Source: Phycisphaerales bacterium
Lineage (GTDB): Bacteria > Planctomycetota > Phycisphaerae > Tepidisphaerales > Tepidisphaeraceae
Direction of reading: 5' to 3'
DNA: 7,243 nucleotides
Assembly: GCA_003153655.1 (NCBI GenBank)
Contig: PMAK01000246.1
Location: forward strand, 1-7,243
In this document: positions 1 through 5,478 of the stretch, piece after piece
Layout of the letters: the number at the start of each line of letters is the position of its first letter
Position numbering within the stretch: the first letter of the stretch is position 1
Translations under genes and position numbers: made by a program
The notes under the pieces: generated by a model
Seen by the model: the letters and a program-made list of their open reading frames with translations, nothing else
Database searches by the model: none
What the model was told of the DNA's origin: nothing

Positions 1-26
1 GGACGGCGGTAAACTGTTACTCCTCA

Positions 27-167
27 TCACCCCTCTGCGTTCTCCGCGTCTCGGCGGCCGAAGGTCTCGATTGCATCGGGGTCCAATTCAATTTCCACCC
101 GGTGGCCAGCACAAAACACGTCCAAAACCTTCACCATCTCCGAAACAATGTGTCCACTTGTCCTCAC
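27..167 (-). CDS. Doubtful small ORF (46 codons, GTG start) ending in repeat sequence
   Basis: Function is not recognised. The frame opens with GTG at 165-167, seven bases after a good Shine-Dalgarno match (GAGGGG, minus strand, 175-180). An internal ATG at 135-137 would give 36 residues. The middle reads VKVLDVFCAGHRVEIELDPD, which has a plausible protein-like composition. The last ten or so residues (RRDAENAEG) are encoded by the CTCTGCG-type repeat at 32-57, and the stop lies just beyond it. In favour are the ribosome binding site and composition. Against are the short length, the repeat-derived end and the lack of any recognised family. It may instead be a gene fossil. Confidence 0.3.
   Translation of the reverse strand: MRTSGHIVSEMVKVLDVFCAGHRVEIELDPDAIETFGRRDAENAEG
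32..57 (-). repeat. CTCTGCG/CTCCGCG intergenic repeat, copy A
   Basis: On the plus strand this is three imperfect units in a row: CCTCTGCG, TTCTCCGCG and TCTCGGCGG. It matches copy B at 4524-4548, sharing CCTCTGCG and CTCCGCG with small indels between units. From memory, repeats of this style are dispersed in intergenic DNA of planctomycetes and other environmental bacteria; I could not search for this. Read on the minus strand it codes for the Arg/Asp/Ala/Glu/Asn-rich tail of the small ORF at 27-167. Confidence 0.6.
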
Positions 168-213
168 GCAAAATCCCCTCAAAAACGCGGATCAAAAGCT
201 AGTAATCACTAAC

Positions 214-231
214 AAAAACACCGAAAAGTGT
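214..231 (-). terminator. Weak intrinsic terminator candidate after the 404-residue membrane protein
   Basis: On the minus strand ACAC (228-231) can pair with GTGT (218-221) around a six-base loop, followed by a run of five T (214-218). It lies about 46 bases past the stop codon of the 278-1492 gene. A four-base stem is short, so this is only a candidate. Confidence 0.25.
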
Positions 232-252
232 ACGAAAGTGTACGAAAGTGTC
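223..252. repeat. Ten-base tandem repeat, three units
   Basis: The unit CGAAAGTGTA occurs three times head to tail: 223-232 (8 of 10 matches), 233-242 (exact) and 243-252 (9 of 10). It lies 25 bases beyond the stop of the 278-1492 gene and overlaps the weak terminator candidate. The period is close to one helical turn, so a protein could bind successive units on one face, but no partner is known. Confidence 0.7.
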
Positions 253-277
253 CAGTCGCCCTTATTCTCCCGACGGA

Positions 278-1492
278 TTATCCGTACGCCGGATGGGCCG
301 AATGCCGCGATCTGAACCATTGGGCGATAGACATAACAAACGTCGCCGGCGAAAAAACCCACGCAAACAATCCAATAATCTCAACAAAAGTCGCCAACGA
401 CGATGGCTCACTTCCCGCAGGCCGCCCACTATCAATCGGCATCGCAAACAGAAACATCCCCAGCCCGCCAACAAGCAAAACGATCGTGATAACAAACCAT
501 CGAACCGCTTTCCGATGCAATAATTGGGGATCGTGATGCACCCCGGAAAGTGCCGGGGCTTTCTTTGCCATCGCAACCGTCGGCTGCGCAACCGCCGCTG
601 GCGAACGAAATGGAATATGCACCGGCGCAACATGAACCGGCATTCCAAGCAGCGCAACAATCTCCGCGGCCCGCGCCTCATCCCCCGGCTGAATAGGAAT
701 CACCTGCCGCGCCGATTGCGACGGCGCATACCCGCCTTGCATCGTCATCATCGCCGCCGCATTAATAGCCGACACCGTCCGCCTCGCTCCTGTCGACATC
801 CCAATCACAAACTCCAATAGCCCCGGATGCTCGGCCGTATGTCCAGGCAGCAATCGAACGCTGTACAGCGCTCGCAATTGCGATCCCCAGAAATTAAATA
901 TCCCGCCGCAATACACCGCAGTCCGCCCGATGTACGCCCGCGAACAATTGAGCAGCGCGTTTCGCCGAAACCGGACCACCGCCCGCGCGCAAAAAATATA
1001 AATGCCCGTCAAAACAATCAGCACCGCCGCGGCAACGGCGTATACGTCGATTCTGCCGCGCCACGTTCTCGCCGCGACAGATCCGATATACAGGGCCATC
1101 ACCGCAGCAGGCCCGAAGATCACCCAAAAGATCACCTTCGATACCGCCCGCAATCGCTGTGTCTCCGCGTCAACATACGGCCCCCAGAACTCCGGCGGAT
1201 ATTCCCACCGCACCAGCAGATCGCCGCGCCGGAACTGATCGAATTCGCGATCCGCCTGCCGCGCCGTCGGGATGGTCAACAGAGCCGAAGTAAGCATCGC
1301 GAGCATCAGCGGCGAAATAATCCAGACAGCGAGAAGACAGGATTGCCGAGTATCAGCCGATGCTCCGCCATGGAAGCTCCCTACCGAGAGCACGAGAAGC
1401 GGCACAGCGCCAACAAGGGCAAACCCAGCGGCGATAGAGAGAAAAATCCGAATAGCGGTTCGGGAGGTGTTGTGGAAGACTTCGTCCTTCAT
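278..1492 (-). CDS. Six-helix integral membrane protein of unknown function
   Basis: This 404-residue protein belongs to no family I can name. Hydrophobic segments that look like membrane helices lie near residues 13-37, 50-74, 118-140, 149-172, 329-351 and 366-391. The loop at 75-117 and the central domain at about 173-328 are rich in charged residues (for example RFRRNALLNCSRAYIGR), so both are probably cytoplasmic. The central domain contains an aromatic and glycine-rich stretch (CGGIFNFWGSQ) and then a Pro/Ala-rich linker before helix five. The start is the first Met before helix one. No clear Shine-Dalgarno sequence precedes it. It is the last of four closely spaced minus-strand genes, 78 bases after the 1571-2365 gene. 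A transport, sensing or envelope role is possible, but nothing visible decides this. Confidence 0.8.
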   Translation of the reverse strand: MKDEVFHNTSRTAIRIFLSIAAGFALVGAVPLLVLSVGSFHGGASADTRQSCLLAVWIISPLMLAMLTSALLTIPTARQADREFDQFRRGDLLVRWEYPPEFWGPYVDAETQRLRAVSKVIFWVIFGPAAVMALYIGSVAARTWRGRIDVYAVAAAVLIVLTGIYIFCARAVVRFRRNALLNCSRAYIGRTAVYCGGIFNFWGSQLRALYSVRLLPGHTAEHPGLLEFVIGMSTGARRTVSAINAAAMMTMQGGYAPSQSARQVIPIQPGDEARAAEIVALLGMPVHVAPVHIPFRSPAAVAQPTVAMAKKAPALSGVHHDPQLLHRKAVRWFVITIVLLVGGLGMFLFAMPIDSGRPAGSEPSSLATFVEIIGLFAWVFSPATFVMSIAQWFRSRHSAHPAYG

Positions 1493-1570
1493 TTCCGGCT
1501 TAGTCTCATGTTTGAGAGAGACATAAAGGAGTCAAGAGACAACATACGCCGATGCACATCATCTACCCTC

Positions 1571-2365
1571 TCACTCCCCAAACCCATCATCCGACTTCTG
1601 CAAATAAGTAAAAAAGCACATCCGCTCCGCCCCATCCACAATCCCTCGCAGCGAAAACAGCTTAAAAAACCAGGCCAAATCCGCTTCCGTCGGCTCACTC
1701 GGCGGAGCCGATTTCGGCCCAACAATATCCCCAACCGGCACGCTCATGATGTAATCCGCCAGATACGCAATATTCAATTCATCAGCCGACTGCGTCGACA
1801 GCACAAAAATCTTATGCGTGCGGATAATCTCACGGAGATACCGCTCCGCCATTTTCACCTCGACGGCATCAAGCGCCGTGAGATACGCAAGCTGCTGCGG
1901 ATCCTGTTTCCATTCATGCTCATGCCGCTCCTCTTCCCGGCAGCCCGTTAACGCGGCATCGAAATGCGCCTGAATGCGATCATAGAACGTTTCAACCTCT
2001 GAGCCCGCAAGCCAGCGGAAAATCATCACCTCACCCGGCCGGCGATGGATGTGATAGTCATTGGTCGAGAGATCGCGAACCTCCGGCAACTTCAGCAATC
2101 CACTCGCGTCGGCCATCGATTGTTCCGGAAGAACAGGACTCTCCACTGATTTCGATTTCTCCAGCCGCGCAAACGTTCGCTGCGCCTCGCGGGCCAGTTC
2201 CGGGTCCAGACCGGGAATGAGCTGAGCCCCAAATTTTCTAATGCCCTCAAAAACCGCCGCCAGCTCCGCATGCATCCGGAATTCATCAGACTTCTCTTTA
2301 GCCCTGTCGGCCGGATTAAGCGGACGCTCGGCCGGGGATTCGTTTGGATCATCAAACATATTCAT
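1571..2365 (-). CDS. Hypothetical soluble protein, 264 residues
   Basis: Function is not recognised. There is no signal peptide and no membrane segment. Residues 1-30 are Pro/Glu/Asp/Arg-rich and probably disordered. Residues 30-75 look helical (HAELAAVFEGIRKFGAQLIP followed by a Glu/Arg-rich helix). After a low-complexity linker, a likely folded domain covers about 95-255, with a mixed motif (DYHIHRRPGEVMIFRW, residues 103-118) and long helices around 125-205. I see no catalytic signature. The start at 2365 has no Shine-Dalgarno sequence; a second in-frame Met is two codons on. A perfect six-base inverted repeat lies just upstream (2381-2397). It is 58 bases after the methyltransferase-like gene and 78 bases before the six-helix protein, on the same strand. 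The long reading-frame coverage and protein-like composition support a real gene. Confidence 0.75.
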   Translation of the reverse strand: MNMFDDPNESPAERPLNPADRAKEKSDEFRMHAELAAVFEGIRKFGAQLIPGLDPELAREAQRTFARLEKSKSVESPVLPEQSMADASGLLKLPEVRDLSTNDYHIHRRPGEVMIFRWLAGSEVETFYDRIQAHFDAALTGCREEERHEHEWKQDPQQLAYLTALDAVEVKMAERYLREIIRTHKIFVLSTQSADELNIAYLADYIMSVPVGDIVGPKSAPPSEPTEADLAWFFKLFSLRGIVDGAERMCFFTYLQKSDDGFGE

Positions 2366-2376
2366 GTCAGGATAAT

Positions 2377-2402
2377 CGAATTGGGATTTTGTCCCAAGAT
2401 CG
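2377..2402. repeat. Inverted repeat upstream of the 264-residue protein gene
   Basis: TTGGGA (2381-2386) and TCCCAA (2392-2397) form a perfect six-base stem with a five-base loop. CGA (2377-2379) and TCG (2400-2402) extend it across a small internal loop. It lies between the methyltransferase stop and the next start, 11 bases from that start. No T-run follows on either strand, so it is more likely an operator or an RNA-stability element than a terminator. Confidence 0.5.
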
Positions 2403-2423
2403 TGTTTTGCCGAACTGCTGTTT

Positions 2424-3011
2424 TTACGTCTGTTGCCTGCAATGCTGGATCATGAATTCACGAGCCGCCGCAGGCACGGCGATGATGACATCCTCAGACA
2501 CCACAATATATCGCGTTGGGTATTTTTCTTGCAGCGTGGCCAGGACGCTAGCGATATCAGGCCACTGCTCAGCCTTATGCGGCAGCGGCGGGGGCGCAAG
2601 AAACAAACGGGCATCATCAATCAGGATAAATGCATCATCCCCGCTAACATCAATAGCCCGAATCTCATCCAGTAGCGGACATTCATATTCCTGCCCGGCC
2701 GTTACCCCTCCCGACCAGTGTGCGTCCAGCCAATAGATCACGGGCCGCCCCAACGTCGGGACAATCTCCCGTAATAGGGCAGCACTGCTCCTCTGCACAA
2801 AACGAACGTTTTTCAAATGCCCGAACCGAGCGATGGCCTGGGCATGCAATTGTCCCGAAGCTTCAATTGTTACAACACCCGGAAAAACCCCAGCCGCCCA
2901 GACAGCCCTCGCCCCCTGAAACGTCCCCGTCTCAAGAAAGCAATCCGCGCCAAACTGCCGGCGGATCGCCAGCACCAACTCCGTAGGCACACCCATTCTG
3001 ACCGAGCCCAT
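2424..3011 (-). CDS. Class I SAM-dependent methyltransferase-like protein
   Basis: This 195-residue protein shows the layout of a Rossmann-fold methyltransferase. A glycine-containing motif I (FLETGTFQGA, residues 25-34) is followed by a strand ending in acidic E50 (VVTIEAS). Next come a strand and helix around 69-84, then the strand VIYWLDAHWSGG (91-102), a Glu/Cys segment (EYECPLLDEI) and a strand ending ILIDDARLF (129-137). The ETGTF.G plus LDAHxSGG plus LIDDARLF combination matches a family of small uncharacterised methyltransferase-like proteins I recall from bacterial genomes. The substrate is unknown; neither sugars nor proteins can be excluded. The start at 3011 gives MGSVRMGVP; Met6 is an alternative, and neither has a good Shine-Dalgarno sequence. 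It is 52 bases downstream of the zinc-ribbon gene. Confidence 0.75.
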   Translation of the reverse strand: MGSVRMGVPTELVLAIRRQFGADCFLETGTFQGARAVWAAGVFPGVVTIEASGQLHAQAIARFGHLKNVRFVQRSSAALLREIVPTLGRPVIYWLDAHWSGGVTAGQEYECPLLDEIRAIDVSGDDAFILIDDARLFLAPPPLPHKAEQWPDIASVLATLQEKYPTRYIVVSEDVIIAVPAAAREFMIQHCRQQT

Positions 3012-3063
3012 GATGACGCAAGATAATCAGCGCCCATCGGGATTGCCCTTGCCGGCAGCGAAG

Positions 3064-4389
3064 TCATGGCCGAGCGACCGGCACGTTCTGATAGATGAGT
3101 TCCTGATTCCAATAGCTATACTCGTCAACGGTCTCGCGGGCCGCTTTTTCGCTGGGGCGCAGGATGATATCCACAGTGGGGGGAATCGATGCGTCGCCCT
3201 TTCCAAAAACCGAACAATCCCACGGGCCGGTTCCCGCGCTGCATGTCACCGTGCCAAGCGACCACTCCGTCCCGCCGTGTCTGGCGTAAACATCAAACGC
3301 GAAATTCACCGGAATCGTGCGAAAATCGATACTGCCGGTAAACGAATTCCCGTTTCCGGCGTTGAAATGAAGCGGCTCCAGCGCGATCGCCGCCTTAATC
3401 GCTACAGCCCGTTTCGGATCAAAGACCGCCTGAATCAGGTTGGCCGGCCGGGTCGCCAACACTTCAAAACCGCCGGTCACCGTGCGATCGCTTCGATAAA
3501 GCGGCGTGCTGCCCGGAGCATCGAATGCGCCGCTGAAAATCTCGATTCGAAATGTCAAGCTGACCGCGTGTTTGCCGGGTGTCCGGCATTCCAATAAGGA
3601 GCCGCTCGATCCGGACCCAAAGCTCCCGAAGGCGGAATATCCGCCCGTGTTTCCCCGAACGTTTTTTCCGTCGATCGCGACTCCATTCATCGTCAATTTC
3701 GTCCAGAATCCGCTGCTCGGCCCCAGGCCATCATGAAGCGCTGCATATGGCACTGGGTCTCCCGCGAGCACCTTCGGGCGAACGACCAGCCGCAGCCGCA
3801 CCGCCTGCTCAAAAAATTTCGTCATCTCCTCTTGCGCCAGATCGTTCGCAGCAGCCCGATTTCCCAAATAATTGACCGAATCCATATCCAGGCTGTTATA
3901 GGGAACTTTGGCATTCCCTTGCCGAACCAGGGCAAATTTCACGAGCCGGTCTCTCGTTTGCGCTGAAAGCGATCCGCCGGCATCCCGCCGAACAAGCTCG
4001 GCCCACGCCCGTTGCGCCGTCACAATTTGATTCGAGTTCAAATCTTTCAGAACGAAATAGGTCGGCTCATACTGATACCAATCGACGCCTTGAAGTCGGA
4101 TAATCGCATCGGTTGCCCACAACGATCCCACCAACAGAACCACGAGCCATCCGAAAATCAGCAAACCCCATCTCCGCCGCGGCTCGCCGCGAACGATGGC
4201 AGCCGGAGAGAGGCTGCCGCCGCATTCCGGACATCGTTCACTTTCAATGCCATGCAGGAGATAGTTGCATCGGCGGCAATGCGGATCACCACCCACGCGC
4301 CGTCGCCGCCCAAAATACAGCAGAACCCCGGCCAGCAGCAGCGGAACCAAATACACCGGGATCCAGAGCGACATCGGTGAAGTGCCCAT
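3064..4389 (-). CDS. Membrane-anchored zinc-ribbon protein with large exported domain
   Basis: This 441-residue protein starts with a membrane helix at about 8-26. A short basic loop then carries a four-cysteine zinc ribbon (C38, C41, C53, C56, CxxC-11-CPEC), and a second helix follows at about 74-95. Arginines at 28-31 and 71-73 flank the loop, so by the positive-inside rule the ribbon is cytoplasmic and residues 96-441 are outside. The outer part has a helical section (about 115-200) and then strand-rich sequence with a Gly/Ser-rich stretch near 248-264 and cysteines C268, C383 and C392. Many planctomycete proteins of unknown role carry this ribbon-plus-helix N terminus. Met6 is an alternative start. 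It is 176 bases after the malectin gene with a terminator between, so it probably begins its own unit, possibly continuing into the three genes below it. Confidence 0.8.
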   Translation of the reverse strand: MGTSPMSLWIPVYLVPLLLAGVLLYFGRRRRVGGDPHCRRCNYLLHGIESERCPECGGSLSPAAIVRGEPRRRWGLLIFGWLVVLLVGSLWATDAIIRLQGVDWYQYEPTYFVLKDLNSNQIVTAQRAWAELVRRDAGGSLSAQTRDRLVKFALVRQGNAKVPYNSLDMDSVNYLGNRAAANDLAQEEMTKFFEQAVRLRLVVRPKVLAGDPVPYAALHDGLGPSSGFWTKLTMNGVAIDGKNVRGNTGGYSAFGSFGSGSSGSLLECRTPGKHAVSLTFRIEIFSGAFDAPGSTPLYRSDRTVTGGFEVLATRPANLIQAVFDPKRAVAIKAAIALEPLHFNAGNGNSFTGSIDFRTIPVNFAFDVYARHGGTEWSLGTVTCSAGTGPWDCSVFGKGDASIPPTVDIILRPSEKAARETVDEYSYWNQELIYQNVPVARP

Positions 4390-4416
4390 TTACACCACCG
4401 CAATCCCAATCCGAAA

Positions 4417-4438
4417 TACGGGTCTTTCCCTTACGGGT
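4417..4438. repeat. Short direct repeat upstream of the zinc-ribbon gene
   Basis: TACGGGT occurs at 4417-4423 and again at 4432-4438, 15 bases apart start to start, with GGG and CCC between them able to form a tiny hairpin. It lies about 30-50 bases upstream of the 4389 start on the minus strand, where an operator could sit. Chance occurrence is quite possible. Confidence 0.3.
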
Positions 4439-4494
4439 GAATTCTTCGATTGCAAAACTCAAATTGAACCGCCAACGCTGCGGAGATAAACCAG

Positions 4495-4532
4495 AAAAAA
4501 TAGCGAGAGGTTTTCTCCTCCGGCCTCTGCGC
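4495..4532 (-). terminator. Intrinsic terminator of the malectin gene
   Basis: In the minus direction GCG-C-AGAGG (4532 down to 4524, with one bulged C) pairs with CCTCT-CGC (4510 down to 4503). That gives eight base pairs around a 13-base loop. TA and then six T (4500-4495) follow. It begins 34 bases past the malectin stop codon. The upstream arm is part of the CTCTGCG repeat (copy B). Confidence 0.7.
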
Positions 4533-4548
4533 TCCGCGACCTCCGCGG
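4524..4548 (-). repeat. CTCTGCG/CTCCGCG intergenic repeat, copy B
   Basis: The plus strand reads CCTCTGCG, CTCCGCG, then ACCTCCGCGG, three imperfect units matching copy A at 32-57 apart from short indels. It lies between the malectin stop and the zinc-ribbon gene, and its first unit supplies one arm of the terminator at 4495-4532. Confidence 0.65.
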
Positions 4549-4565
4549 TTCAATATCGATTCCCG

Positions 4566-5120
4566 TTACTTCTGCGGAATAATCTCAATCCCGTTGATCT
4601 CCGGCGATTGTTCGCCCGCTTCAAACGTGATCTTCAATTTCCCATCCGTCACCTTCACATCCTTGAACGTCTTGATCACGGGCTTGTTCGGTCCACCGGC
4701 TTCTTTGTAGATGTCAAAATTCTTGAGGTCCTGATCGCCGACTTTGACATTAAAGACGCGCTGCCCGGCATCGGTGATGCCGTCGTACGTTTCGCAGAAG
4801 TAAAGCTTCACCGTGTAGGTGCCATTGGCGACATCGCCGGTCCACCCGGTCATGTCGTAATGTTCATGCCGATAAAACTCCGGCATGTCCGTATTCTCGA
4901 TTTTTTGCGTTGAATCCCGGTCCGTCGTGTCGCCGCCGTCAAAACCCTTGTCCGCCTGCCAGACGTGACCGTGCGGGTCGGTAAAGGGTTTGTCCATGCC
5001 CGCCTTAATGCGGATAACGCCGTCGTCGGGCTGGGTGGTGGCCGTGTCGGCCGAGCCGATGGCGGTGAAGAGCAGTCCGATGCAAACACATATTCCGACA
5101 ATCGCGAGGACTCGTTTCAT
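4566..5120 (-). CDS. Secreted malectin-domain protein
   Basis: This 184-residue protein has an N-terminal signal peptide: basic KR at 2-3, hydrophobic core about 4-21, likely cleavage after GSA at residue 24. The remainder is a single malectin-type domain. Supporting segments are IRIKAG (36-41), HVWQADKGFDGGD (52-64), GTYTVKLYFCETY (100-112), RVFNVKVGDQ (121-130), FDIYKEAGG (135-143) and the closing strand EINGIEIIP (174-182). Malectin domains bind carbohydrate, so a role in the periplasm or on the cell surface in glycan binding is likely, though no enzymatic domain is attached. Start choice is firm: AGGAG (minus strand, 5128-5132) sits seven bases before the ATG. It appears monocistronic, with its own terminator at 4495-4532, and is divergent from the rpsL operon. 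Confidence 0.9.
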   Translation of the reverse strand: MKRVLAIVGICVCIGLLFTAIGSADTATTQPDDGVIRIKAGMDKPFTDPHGHVWQADKGFDGGDTTDRDSTQKIENTDMPEFYRHEHYDMTGWTGDVANGTYTVKLYFCETYDGITDAGQRVFNVKVGDQDLKNFDIYKEAGGPNKPVIKTFKDVKVTDGKLKITFEAGEQSPEINGIEIIPQK

Positions 5121-5223
5121 TTTTTGGCTCCTGTTTGTGCGACAAGGTAAACGGGTGGGCCTTCAAGATCAATTTTGACGGCAGGTTTTCAATAACTGGG
5201 TGGGGGGGGCTCCATCACCGACC

Positions 5224-5250
5224 CTTGGTAACTGGGGAATCCGGTTCAAG
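5224..5250 (+). other. Imperfect 10-bp hairpin in the rpsL upstream region
   Basis: AACTGG (5230-5235) pairs with CCGGTT (5241-5246), including one G-U pair, around the loop GGAAT. CTTG (5224-5227) pairs with CAAG (5247-5250) across a two-base bulge. The following bases are U-rich but interrupted. ACCCT at 5221-5225 could instead pair with AGGGT at 5264-5268, an alternative fold. It lies 38 bases upstream of the 18-codon ORF and may be part of a leader RNA or an inefficient terminator. Confidence 0.45.
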
Positions 5251-5287
5251 TGCTTGTATTTTCAGGGTATTGTGGAGGAGTAAAATT

Positions 5288-5344
5288 ATGTCAGCATATC
5301 CGCTGGAGATTCAGCGGCCGGTTTCCGCAACTCAGGCGGCGTAG
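5288..5344 (+). CDS. Putative 18-codon leader peptide upstream of rpsL
   Basis: The peptide reads [18 protein letters not shown] and stops with TAG. GGAGGAG (5274-5280) lies seven bases before the ATG, the strongest Shine-Dalgarno match in the window. That is the main reason to take so short an ORF seriously. The frame is open further upstream to an ATG at 5135, but the ribosome binding site favours 5288. The sequence resembles no leader peptide I know and has no run of one amino acid that would suggest classical attenuation. It ends 134 bases before rpsL. It may be a leader peptide, an independent microprotein, or the head of a decayed gene. Confidence 0.4.
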   Translation: MSAYPLEIQRPVSATQAA

Positions 5345-5396
5345 GGGAGCGAATCGGCGGTTGCCTAGTCCGTAACAAAAGGCCGTTTGCCGCCCC

Positions 5397-5425
5397 TTGT
5401 AGAGTCACACCCCTCCCCGTATCAT
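5397..5425 (+). promoter_or_regulatory. Candidate sigma-70 promoter for the rpsL operon
   Basis: TTGTAG (5397-5402, three of six consensus bases, all in the TTG core) is followed after 17 bases by TATCAT (5420-5425, five of six). Transcription would begin near 5432 and give a leader of about 47 bases before rpsL. TTGACG at 5435-5440 is a better -35 but lacks a matching -10. Confidence 0.35.
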
Positions 5426-5478
5426 ACCTCCCCCTTGACGGTAGTTGGCCGAGTTTTACAGCAAGGATCAAAAGTAAG

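Larger units (their letters stand above)
5121..5478. other. Divergent intergenic region between the malectin gene and rpsL
   Basis: This 358-base gap has no long gene. From left to right it holds the malectin ribosome binding site; an eight-G run (5202-5209) after GGGT; a 10-bp hairpin (5224-5250); a strong Shine-Dalgarno sequence with an 18-codon ORF (5274-5344); a candidate plus-strand promoter (5397-5425); and the rpsL leader with AAGGA at 5463-5467. I could not identify a convincing malectin promoter on the minus strand. Confidence 0.7.

Noticed and set aside
1530..1535. TTGACT on the minus strand as a -35 box for the 404-residue protein gene
   Set aside because: No acceptable -10 hexamer lies 16-19 bases downstream, so I did not call a promoter.
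1489..1734. Minus-strand ORF of 81 codons whose TGA overlaps the ATG of the 404-residue protein gene
   Set aside because: The overlap would suit translational coupling, but two thirds of it lies inside the 264-residue protein gene in another frame, and its composition (Arg, Ser, Cys, Trp) looks like a shadow.
827..1951. Long plus-strand reading frame of 374 codons
   Set aside because: It lies antisense to two better minus-strand genes, is very rich in Arg, Pro, His and Ser, and shows no domain. It is a frame shadow of a GC-rich region.
3010..3597. Plus-strand reading frame of 195 codons
   Set aside because: It is antisense to the zinc-ribbon protein gene, has an Arg-rich composition and no recognisable domain.
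4113..4913. Plus-strand reading frame of 266 codons across the malectin and zinc-ribbon genes
   Set aside because: It runs antisense through two clear genes and across the terminator between them. Its composition is not protein-like.
5202..5209. Run of eight G after GGGT
   Set aside because: It may be a simple homopolymer or sequencing error. No regular spacing of G-runs makes a convincing quadruplex on its own.
5241..5255. GGTTCAAGT resembling a tRNA T-loop
   Set aside because: The flanking bases do not form the five-base T-stem, and no acceptor or anticodon stem could be found around it.
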